A program made the position numbers and the translations under genes. 20,727 nucleotides of DNA from a virus: positions 1 through 20,727 of the IMG/VR virus record IMGVR_UViG_3300050821_015209; one strand, written 5' to 3'. The notes beneath the pieces are model-generated. The model saw only the letters and a program-made list of their open reading frames with translations, was not told the origin of the DNA and searched no databases. This document shows positions 6,225 to 11,947 of this stretch, in pieces (within the stretch, counting starts at the first letter, position 1; each line of letters begins with the position of its first letter).

Positions 6225-7253
6225 ATGGATAAAAAGGAAGCGGCCAAACAGAAGTTTAAAGAAAGGACAGCCTCGAAACGTTTTACGTTGCCAGTAGGGG
6301 ATACAACGTTTCGGGTGTTGCCAAACGCAAGAGGATTAGAGAAGGCAGAGTACATCGAATATCGGATGCACTCTGGAGTCGGGGCACGAAAAGCTTATCT
6401 TCGTTGTGGAAAGAACATCCGTGGCGAAGGGGAATGCTGGTTGTGCGACGAGCAGATTCCGAAGTTGGAAAAGTCTTCCAAGGCTTCACACAAAGCATTT
6501 GCGGAGGCTCTCAAACCGAAAGATTGTTTCGCTGTTCAGATTATCTATGTTGCAGAGGATAGGTGGTTTGGACCAACGCTTTGGGAGATGTCGGCTGGTG
6601 TGGCCAACAAGCTTCTCAATGTGATGAGCCGGCGAGATGTCAGTCATCCACAAAAAGGCTACAACCTGACGATCAATCGAGTCGGTACGACAATGACTTC
6701 GACGAAGTATGGCGATATTGATCGGGACGAAGAGAAATCAGAAGTCCCGGAGAAAATCCTCGCTAAGTTGAAGCCGTTTAAAGAAGTGCTCAAGCGATAT
6801 GACGAAGATGTCATGAAGGCTGAGTACTACGGTCACGAGCAGGATGTGCCGGATGAACCGGAAGAGGAAGAGGCACCAAAGAAACCAACCAAGAAGCCCG
6901 TGGCTGAGGCGGAGTCAGAAGAGCCAGAAGAAGAGGAAGCTCCGCCACCGAAGAGAAAGCCCAAGCCGGCAGATGCAGAAGAAGAAGGTGAGGAAACAGA
7001 AACAGAAGACGAAGAGATCCCCGACCTCGAAGAAGAGGGAGAGGAAGCACCACCAGCAAAGAAGCCGAAAAAACCAGCAGTTGTTGAAGAGGAGGAAGAG
7101 ACAAGTGAGCCAACAGAAGACGAAGAAGAAGCGCCAAAAAAGCCAGCAAAAAAGCCAAAGCCGCCAGCGGACGAAGAAGGGGAAGAAGAAGCAGTCCCCG
7201 TCAAGCCAAAAAAGCCCATCAAAAAACCCGCCCCAGCAGACGATGACGAGTAG
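6225..7253 (+). CDS. gp32-like single-stranded DNA-binding protein with a long acidic/Lys-Pro tail
   Basis: The 342-residue protein has a core of about 205 residues and a low-complexity tail. The core shows the layout of phage gp32-type SSBs. It has a Lys-rich start, FTLPVGDTTFRVLPN as the first OB strand, and a basic SGVGARKAYLRC. A Cys cluster CGKNIRGEGECWLCDEQ could bind zinc as in T4 gp32. Aromatic-rich strands follow (WFGPTLWEMS). The tail (about 207-342) is runs of Glu/Asp alternating with KKP and PAKKPK blocks. Acidic SSB tails normally recruit replication and recombination partners and compete with DNA for the core; here the added KKP repeats make the tail mixed-charge. It would coat ssDNA for the polymerase and RecA. 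AAAGGAAA precedes the ATG. The GA-rich tail DNA throws several false long reading frames on both strands. Confidence 0.8.
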   Translation: MDKKEAAKQKFKERTASKRFTLPVGDTTFRVLPNARGLEKAEYIEYRMHSGVGARKAYLRCGKNIRGEGECWLCDEQIPKLEKSSKASHKAFAEALKPKDCFAVQIIYVAEDRWFGPTLWEMSAGVANKLLNVMSRRDVSHPQKGYNLTINRVGTTMTSTKYGDIDRDEEKSEVPEKILAKLKPFKEVLKRYDEDVMKAEYYGHEQDVPDEPEEEEAPKKPTKKPVAEAESEEPEEEEAPPPKRKPKPADAEEEGEETETEDEEIPDLEEEGEEAPPAKKPKKPAVVEEEEETSEPTEDEEEAPKKPAKKPKPPADEEGEEEAVPVKPKKPIKKPAPADDDE

Positions 7254-7294
7254 CTCTGAAGAAGTTATCGTCGACGAAGATTCACTAGGTGTAG

Positions 7295-8248
7295 GTGAAG
7301 GTGAAGACTTTCCCTATTGAGCTAAAAATGACACAACAATCCACACCAAAGGTTCGGCCGCTTTCACCAGCGGCCGAAATCCTCTTAATCAAAAAGAAGC
7401 TTAGACACTTCACGACGGAGAAGCAGGTCAAGTACTGGCTAGATACAGGTAGTCCTCTTCTAAATAGTGTCTTCGGTTCAGAAGAGAAAGGTCTTCCATA
7501 CGGAAAGATGTTTGAGTTGGCTGGTATGGAGTCCCAAGGTAAGACGGCTCTCATGCTAAAGCTCGCAGGTATTGCTCAGCGTGATGGGGCAAAGGTAGTG
7601 TGGGTAGATTTGGAAAATAGTTGGGATGAAGATTGGGCTAGGGCTCTTGGATTGGTTACCGAAGAGGTTTACCTATTCAAGCCCGAGATCGGAACATTCG
7701 GTGCTGAGAAGGAAGAGAGACAACATACCGCACAAGAGTTGTTGATGGAGCTGGAGTTATTGATTAAGAAAAAAGGGGCAGAGAATCCAGACGGTCGTAT
7801 ATTTGTTTGTATAGATTCCATAGCAGCAATGCTGACAGAAGAAGAGGCGGCTGCTGGGATAGATGAACAGAATATGCGCACAAAGGTTTCCTTAGCAACA
7901 TTTCTTTCTCAGTTGCTTCGTCGTTGGGTGGCGTTGGTGGCCAATCACAACGTCATGATGATGTTTATCAATCAACTTCGGGTTGCTCCCGGTGCGTGGG
8001 GAGATCCAGAATATACGGTGGGTGGAAATGCTGTCCGGTTGTATGCTTCGGTCAGAAACAGAATGAGGAGAAAGTCAAAAAAGATTTTGAAGGGGGGAGT
8101 AAGGATTGGGATCAAAGGTGTAATTACAAATTACAAGAACAAGGCTGGAGGTGGCTCAAAAGAAGGTGAGAGGATCGGGTATAAGCTTTATTTTGCAGGC
8201 AAGATTAAGTACGTGGATGCCGAAGATGTAAAGACAGAGGGAGAGTAA
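7295..8248 (+). CDS. recA: RecA-type recombinase
   Basis: This is a 317-residue RecA core protein. The Walker A motif is GMESQGKTAL. The segment VVWVDLENSWDEDWARALG matches RecA's EhALDp region. Walker B is FVCIDSIAAML. The NQLRVAPGAWGDPEYTVGGNA segment matches the RecA loop L2 region with its GGxA, followed by VRLYASVRNRMRR. It catalyses ATP-dependent strand pairing and exchange on SSB-coated ssDNA. The protein is shorter than bacterial RecA and lacks an obvious C-terminal acidic tail. The start is unsure: GTG at 7295 is used, but GTG 7301 (AGGTG upstream) or ATG 7328 would remove two or eleven residues and leave the conserved part intact. It follows the ssDNA-binding protein by about 40 bases and is probably co-transcribed with it. 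Confidence 0.9.
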   Translation: MKVKTFPIELKMTQQSTPKVRPLSPAAEILLIKKKLRHFTTEKQVKYWLDTGSPLLNSVFGSEEKGLPYGKMFELAGMESQGKTALMLKLAGIAQRDGAKVVWVDLENSWDEDWARALGLVTEEVYLFKPEIGTFGAEKEERQHTAQELLMELELLIKKKGAENPDGRIFVCIDSIAAMLTEEEAAAGIDEQNMRTKVSLATFLSQLLRRWVALVANHNVMMMFINQLRVAPGAWGDPEYTVGGNAVRLYASVRNRMRRKSKKILKGGVRIGIKGVITNYKNKAGGGSKEGERIGYKLYFAGKIKYVDAEDVKTEGE

Positions 8249-8249
8249 T

Positions 8250-8519
8250 ATGAGCCATGGAAAGAATGGCGTGGTGAAATCCTTGAGTAGAAAGGGGGTC
8301 AAACGGAGATTGGATGCCATAATTCGTGGTACTTTTACGGATAACAGGACTTTCGTTCCTTCGACATCTCTAACGCTCATGAAGAGATGGCTGAATTCGC
8401 TCAGTATGACACCAGGAGAGCGGGAGATGGTCTATGTGACAGCAAAAGAAATTACGACGGAGTATAGTAGGAGACTGGACGCGTTGTGGCAAGAGTTCGA
8501 CGGGTTATTCAGACAATAG
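8250..8519 (+). CDS. Hypothetical small helical protein
   Basis: The 89-residue protein has a basic N-terminus (KSLSRKGVKRRLDAIIRG) followed by helices around MKRWLNSLSMTPGEREMVYVTAKEITTEYSRRLD. No family is recognised. The start has a strong AGAGGGAGAG ribosome-binding site inside the recA stop region, one base after the stop. The next gene follows after ten bases with AGGAG. Its placement in the recA operon suggests a role in recombination or replication, but nothing in the sequence shows one. The basic N-terminus would be compatible with nucleic acid binding. Confidence 0.6.
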   Translation: MSHGKNGVVKSLSRKGVKRRLDAIIRGTFTDNRTFVPSTSLTLMKRWLNSLSMTPGEREMVYVTAKEITTEYSRRLDALWQEFDGLFRQ

Positions 8520-8528
8520 GAGAATGAA

Positions 8529-8789
8529 ATGGCAAAACCAGACAAGGACAAGATACCAAAACAAGAAATATCATCGGCACAGGAGACAGTTTTGCAGTTG
8601 TGGGTGTCTGTAGCGAAAGGCGACATGTCCATGCCAATAGCTGAGAGGCAGCTACATGATTTTGTCAATTCTCTGTCAGAAGAAAAGCAGGCCGAGTTCC
8701 GGGAGAAGGCGAAATTGTGGGCCAGGTTGTTGACACAGATAACAGAGGCCTTCACACAGCAGTTATTCGTCATCGGGGCTGGACAGTAA
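8529..8789 (+). CDS. Hypothetical small helical protein
   Basis: The 86-residue protein starts with a charged, probably disordered stretch (AKPDKDKIPKQEIS). Helices follow: SAQETVLQLWVSVAKG, an amphipathic SEEKQAEFREKAKLWARLL, and a hydrophobic C-terminal QLFVIGAGQ. No family is recognised. AGGAGA stands eight bases before the ATG. It lies between another small unknown gene and the membrane-anchored SPFH-tail-like gene, with short gaps consistent with one operon. Confidence 0.6.
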   Translation: MAKPDKDKIPKQEISSAQETVLQLWVSVAKGDMSMPIAERQLHDFVNSLSEEKQAEFREKAKLWARLLTQITEAFTQQLFVIGAGQ

Positions 8790-8802
8790 AAGGAGAAAGA
8801 AA

Positions 8803-9177
8803 ATGAGAGATAGATCGTGGTTGGTTTTAGCGATAGCTGTGGCTTTGGTAATAGGGACATTGGCATGGGGTATGCCTGCCTATTCTCGTTATCAAGATCG
8901 AGCGAATGCTGAGAATCAAGTTACATTGAATGACATCCAGATTCGTCAGACACAGCAGTTGGTAGAAGTTGAAAAACAGAAAGCGGCAATGAGAGTAGCA
9001 GACGCTCAGGGTATAGCCGAAGCCCAAAAAATAATTAACGCTACACTTTCAGATCGTTATTTGCAGCATGAGGCTATTCAAGCACAAGTAACGATGGCAC
9101 AAAGCTCAAATCATACGACGGTTTATATCCCATCCGGAAATATGGGCATCCCTTTGGTCAAGACAGTACCAGATTGA
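8803..9177 (+). CDS. Membrane-anchored protein resembling the C-terminal tail of SPFH/prohibitin proteins
   Basis: The 124-residue protein has one N-terminal membrane segment (about residues 5-26, WLVLAIAVALVIGTLAW). A long helix follows (about 33-90), rich in Ala, Gln and Glu and ending KQKAAMRVADAQGIAEAQKI. Then comes INATLSDRYLQHEAIQAQ and the C-terminal NHTTVYIPSGNMGIPLVK. The last two stretches are what I associate with the end of prohibitin/SPFH (band 7) proteins, but the roughly 170-residue SPFH domain between anchor and tail is missing. SPFH proteins form large membrane-bound ring assemblies. A phage-encoded anchor-plus-tail could join or compete with host rings, or simply oligomerise by itself; both are inference. 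AAAAGGAGA precedes the ATG. The second NNGGT array starts two bases after the stop. Confidence 0.75.
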   Translation: MRDRSWLVLAIAVALVIGTLAWGMPAYSRYQDRANAENQVTLNDIQIRQTQQLVEVEKQKAAMRVADAQGIAEAQKIINATLSDRYLQHEAIQAQVTMAQSSNHTTVYIPSGNMGIPLVKTVPD

Positions 9178-9179
9178 GT

Positions 9180-9239
9180 TTGGCGGGGTATGGCGTGGTA
9201 CGCTGTGGTGTGGTCAGGTCCGGTAAGGTTTGGTGAGGG
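9180..9239 (+). repeat. Tandem array of twelve NNGGT pentamers (array 2)
   Basis: Twelve pentamers lie in strict register between the stop of the SPFH-tail gene and the ATG at 9242. All but one (ACGCT at 9200-9204) have GG at positions 3-4, and most end in T (two end in C besides the first few variants; the last is GAGGG). It starts with the same TGA-GT-TTGGC edge as array 1 and ends with the same TTGGT-GAGG-like units and A's before the ATG. The inner units differ, so the arrays share a rule rather than a copied sequence. The final GAGGG serves as ribosome-binding site. Confidence 0.85.
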
Positions 9240-9241
9240 AA

Positions 9242-9397
9242 ATGCTTGAAAAGTTTTTGCAAGATCATCCATCAGCAGCTAGCATAATCACAGTCATTGT
9301 GGTCTTCCTATTTGCGTATGGGATTATGCAGGGAGTTCACAGGGTAATAGACTGGCAAAGAAAGCATGAGGACAAATCATGGAAGAACAAAGACTGA
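9242..9397 (+). CDS. Very small single-pass membrane protein
   Basis: The 51-residue frame ATG 9242 to TGA 9397 encodes a short charged start (MLEKFLQDHPS), one membrane segment at about residues 12-29 (AASIITVIVVFLFAYGIM) and a charged tail (WQRKHEDKSWKNKD). The ribosome-binding site is the GAGGG at the end of the pentamer array, only two bases from the ATG, so spacing is tight. The end overlaps the methyltransferase start by 19 bases. No family is recognised. Layout (array, then small one-pass membrane protein) parallels 1269-1562. Holin-like size, but it lies among replication genes, so lysis is not indicated. Confidence 0.6.
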   Translation: MLEKFLQDHPSAASIITVIVVFLFAYGIMQGVHRVIDWQRKHEDKSWKNKD

Positions 9398-10044
9398 TAG
9401 AAGAGTTTTCAAGGCTTTGGTATTCCAAAGGCCAGTTCCAGATGAGCGTTGGCGCTGGGGAAGACACAGTCACGGTGCAGTTGGACGCCAAGTATTGTGG
9501 TTTCCTGGTACAGAAGAATCCACTGGACCTGTGGATCTATCAGGAAATTCTTTGGGACTGTAAGCCAGATCTGATTATCGAGATGGGCACAGCCTCAGGT
9601 GGTTCAGCACTTTTCCTGGCGAACCAGTTGGATCTGATTGGCAACGGGGAAATCATTTCTGTGGATATAGGCAATAGACTGGGTATTGTCCCTAGGCACC
9701 CACGGATTACTTATCTCGTCGGGGATTCGGTTGACCAGGTAATTGTAGCTACGATTGCAGCTGCTAGCGCAGCCTGGACAAAGAAAGTGATGGTCATTTT
9801 AGACGATGATCATAGTACAGCTCATGTGAGTCGGGAGTTAGATTTGTACAATATGTTTGTGACGTCAGGGCAGTATCTGATTGTGGAAGACACAAACGTA
9901 GATTGGCCATTGGGATTTGGAGATGGTCCGGGAAAAGCAGTCCATGAGTTTTTGAAAGAGAATCATGGAAAGTTTGTACAAGACAGGACGAGAGAGAAAT
10001 TTCTCATGACCTGGAATCCTGGTGGGTATCTGAGGAGAAAGTGA
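9379..10044 (+). CDS. CmcI-like class I SAM-dependent methyltransferase
   Basis: The 221-residue protein matches the cephalosporin hydroxylase/CmcI (rhamnosyl O-methyltransferase-like) family. It has KNPLDLWIYQEIL before the fold, then PDLIIEMGTASGGSALFLA, the SAM-binding motif I (E/D-x-G-x-x-x-G-G). ISVDIG is motif II, and VMVILDDDHSTAHV is the acidic metal-binding motif. LIVEDTNVDWPLGFGDGPGKAVHEFL and a FLMTWNPGGYL end complete the family pattern. Such enzymes are usually metal-dependent O-methyltransferases acting on sugars or small molecules. In a phage the substrate could be a surface or DNA-linked sugar, but none is indicated. GAGGA lies six bases before the ATG. The stop overlaps the next start. 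Confidence 0.8.
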   Translation: MEEQRLIEEFSRLWYSKGQFQMSVGAGEDTVTVQLDAKYCGFLVQKNPLDLWIYQEILWDCKPDLIIEMGTASGGSALFLANQLDLIGNGEIISVDIGNRLGIVPRHPRITYLVGDSVDQVIVATIAAASAAWTKKVMVILDDDHSTAHVSRELDLYNMFVTSGQYLIVEDTNVDWPLGFGDGPGKAVHEFLKENHGKFVQDRTREKFLMTWNPGGYLRRK

Positions 10045-10265
10045 TGCAAATTTCTGCACAAGAGAAAATAGCTGAGCTTGAGCAACGGATTGTGGCGCTC
10101 GAGAAGGAAGTCAAGTATTTGAAAGAGAATACAATTCCGGTAGTTCGTCATCGTTTGTCAGATGAAGAAATTTGGAAACGTGCAGAAGAGATGGAAAAGG
10201 AAGTGGATCATCACACAAACAAGATTTGGGCAGCAGTAGATCACTTTTTTAAGAAGGTGTTTTAG
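10044..10265 (+). CDS. Small coiled-coil protein, unknown function
   Basis: From the ATG at 10044 (GAGGAG about six bases upstream; an in-frame GTG at 10041 is less likely) the 73-residue protein is nearly all charged helix. The heptad-patterned segment EKIAELEQRIVALEKEVKYLKE suggests a coiled coil. A second helical part follows, DEEIWKRAEEMEKEVDHHTNKIWAAVDHFFKKVF. No family is recognised. A dimeric adaptor is plausible from the coiled coil only. The stop of the methyltransferase overlaps this start. Confidence 0.6.
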   Translation: MQISAQEKIAELEQRIVALEKEVKYLKENTIPVVRHRLSDEEIWKRAEEMEKEVDHHTNKIWAAVDHFFKKVF

Positions 10266-10292
10266 AAAGTTCTAGCACGAAGGGAAAGCACG

Positions 10293-11324
10293 ATGCCACG
10301 TACGTTAGCTCACACACTCCGTCCAAGACGTCTCAGTCAGCTTATCGGGCAAGACAGTCTGGTAGCAACAATCAAGAATCAGTACAAAAGCAAAAGAGAA
10401 CCATCAGCCTGGTTATTCGTTGGTCCTACGGGTACGGGAAAAACTTCTGTCGCCAGAATATTGGCAATCTCTTTACAATGCACGCATGGGGAGTTTGGTG
10501 AGCCATGCGACGATTGTATAGCAAAGAAAAATGATTTCTCAATTCACGAAACAAATGCCTCAGAAGTTTCTGGAGTGGCTGAGATTCAGAAAGTTGCTCA
10601 AGCTTCTGTATACTTACCAATGCCACCGTCTAGGAGGAATATCTTTATTCTAGACGAAGCGCAAAGGGTTTCCAAAGAGGCCCAGAATTTGCTGTTGAAA
10701 TATCTGGAAGACGCACCGATGTCGACCGTGTGGATCATCTGTACATCAGAAGAAAACAAGCTAGCACCAGCGGCTATCCGGCGTGGTCAGCGGTTGCAGT
10801 TGAGATTGCTACAGGCAGAAGATATTGGGAAGCTGGTTCGTCGGGCATTCAAGTTTGTTGGGGATGTAAAGAAGAAGCCAGAACCATTGGTTTCGGCTTT
10901 GTGGGAGGCAAGGATTCAGTCTCCAGGTTTGATACTCAATGCCGTGGAGCTGTATCTGGCTGGGCAGACATCAAAGGTAGCGGTGGAGTCGATTGGGTTT
11001 GGAGCAGATACACTAGCTATCTGTCGAGCATTAGAAAAAGGAGATTGGGATGTCATTAGAAATCAGACAAGAGAGTCTACAGTTGATGACCTTCGAGGAA
11101 TTCGAGCTCAAGTTGCAGGCTACTTGCGCCGCTGTCTTGAACGAGCTATCGCTGGCCCACGTGCTGGGGAGTTCGCGAAAGCCATTGGCAGAATGGCTCA
11201 GGTTGATAGTTATACAGATGCGACCCAAGGACCCGCGACAGTTGGAGTTCTTTACGAACTATGTCAGGTCTTCGCTGGGCCAGTAGATGCCATAGACGAT
11301 GATGAGGTAAGGCACGATGATTAA
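10293..11324 (+). CDS. DnaX-like clamp loader ATPase
   Basis: The 343-residue AAA+ protein begins like DnaX: TLRPRRLSQLIGQDSLV. It has Walker A GPTGTGKTSVA. A Cys set (C in SLQC, then PCDDC) resembles the zinc-binding module of gamma/tau. The segment IHETNASEVSGVAEIQ follows, and Walker B is FILDEAQRVSKEAQNLLLKYLE (DEAQ instead of DEVH). The sensor 1 region is WIICTSEENKLAPAAIRRGQ, with an Arg at the SRC arginine-finger position although Ser and Cys are not kept. The C-terminal third is a helical collar-like region. It should load the clamp encoded at 166. DnaX normally works with delta and delta' subunits; none is seen in this window, so this may be a self-sufficient loader or use host subunits. 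An AAGGGAAAG site precedes the ATG. Confidence 0.88.
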   Translation: MPRTLAHTLRPRRLSQLIGQDSLVATIKNQYKSKREPSAWLFVGPTGTGKTSVARILAISLQCTHGEFGEPCDDCIAKKNDFSIHETNASEVSGVAEIQKVAQASVYLPMPPSRRNIFILDEAQRVSKEAQNLLLKYLEDAPMSTVWIICTSEENKLAPAAIRRGQRLQLRLLQAEDIGKLVRRAFKFVGDVKKKPEPLVSALWEARIQSPGLILNAVELYLAGQTSKVAVESIGFGADTLAICRALEKGDWDVIRNQTRESTVDDLRGIRAQVAGYLRRCLERAIAGPRAGEFAKAIGRMAQVDSYTDATQGPATVGVLYELCQVFAGPVDAIDDDEVRHDD

Positions 11325-11727
11325 AATAAAACTAAACGATGCTGAAGGTCATGGTTACTGGCTATACGATGATGGGCAATTCGTTCTAGCACTGAAAGCA
11401 AAGCCATCAGTTGGGCCACAGTTTAAAATAATCGCATGGCTGAGAAAAGGGGTCTTTGCTTTATCACATCCACATTGGCATGAGAAGGATCAGTGTTGGT
11501 ACATCAGTCGGCTTCCTTTGTTGAAGACAGCAGCGTTTGGAATTAAAATAATTCAGTTGAAAGAAGAGATTGAAGGTTTTGTACATCCAAGAGTGCTTAC
11601 GAGCAGAAACGCACAGTGGCACTCAACTGGCTATGAAGTGAAGCTGAAATTGCTGCCAAAGGATTTGCAGAAGACACAAGAGGCAGCTGTAGAAGTTTGG
11701 CGAGGTGGGGGCAATGGAAGAGGATAA
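11317..11727 (+). CDS. Hypothetical protein
   Basis: The 136-residue protein appears to be a mixed alpha/beta domain. Short strands come first (IKIKLNDAEGHGYWLYDDGQFVLAL), then a His/Trp-rich ALSHPHWHEKDQCWYIS segment, which could bind metal. Then come KTAAFGIKIIQLKEE and EVKLKLLPKDLQKTQEAAVEVW. I recognise no family. The ATG overlaps the clamp loader stop by eight bases, so it is coupled to that gene. The repeated aromatic and His residues around position 50 are the only notable feature. Confidence 0.6.
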   Translation: MIKIKLNDAEGHGYWLYDDGQFVLALKAKPSVGPQFKIIAWLRKGVFALSHPHWHEKDQCWYISRLPLLKTAAFGIKIIQLKEEIEGFVHPRVLTSRNAQWHSTGYEVKLKLLPKDLQKTQEAAVEVWRGGGNGRG

Positions 11728-11947
11728 AATTTTGCTAGGGCATACACGCCCGGATTTTGAAGAGATGTATAGAAAGATTTGTCCAGCAGTGCTCGTATGT
11801 GCCTGTGGTCAGCATCTTTTTTCCCGAGAGGGATGCTATCAACATTGGCAGATGGGCCATTGTGATACTCCAGTGTACGCGACAAGAGATGAGATGATAA
11901 AAGCTAAGTTGAATCAGCTACAAGAAAGACGGGCAAGAGCGTTGTGA
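11714..11947 (+). CDS. Small zinc-finger-like protein
   Basis: From the ATG at 11714 (GAGGTG six bases upstream, better than the GTG at 11705) the product has 77 residues. The centre has a CxC pair followed by two spaced His, CACGQHLFSREGCYQHWQMGH, giving a C2H2-like zinc finger. The ends are charged helices (RPDFEEMYRKIC; KAKLNQLQERRARAL). It may bind nucleic acid or a replication protein, but no family is certain. The start overlaps the previous gene by 14 bases and the stop TGA overlaps the GTG start of the SbcDC fusion, so it is tightly coupled on both sides. Confidence 0.65.
   Translation: MEEDKILLGHTRPDFEEMYRKICPAVLVCACGQHLFSREGCYQHWQMGHCDTPVYATRDEMIKAKLNQLQERRARAL

Noticed and set aside
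6811-7320. Several long alternative frames on both strands
   Set aside because: They are by-products of the GAA/AAG/CCA repeats that encode the charged tail of the ssDNA-binding protein.
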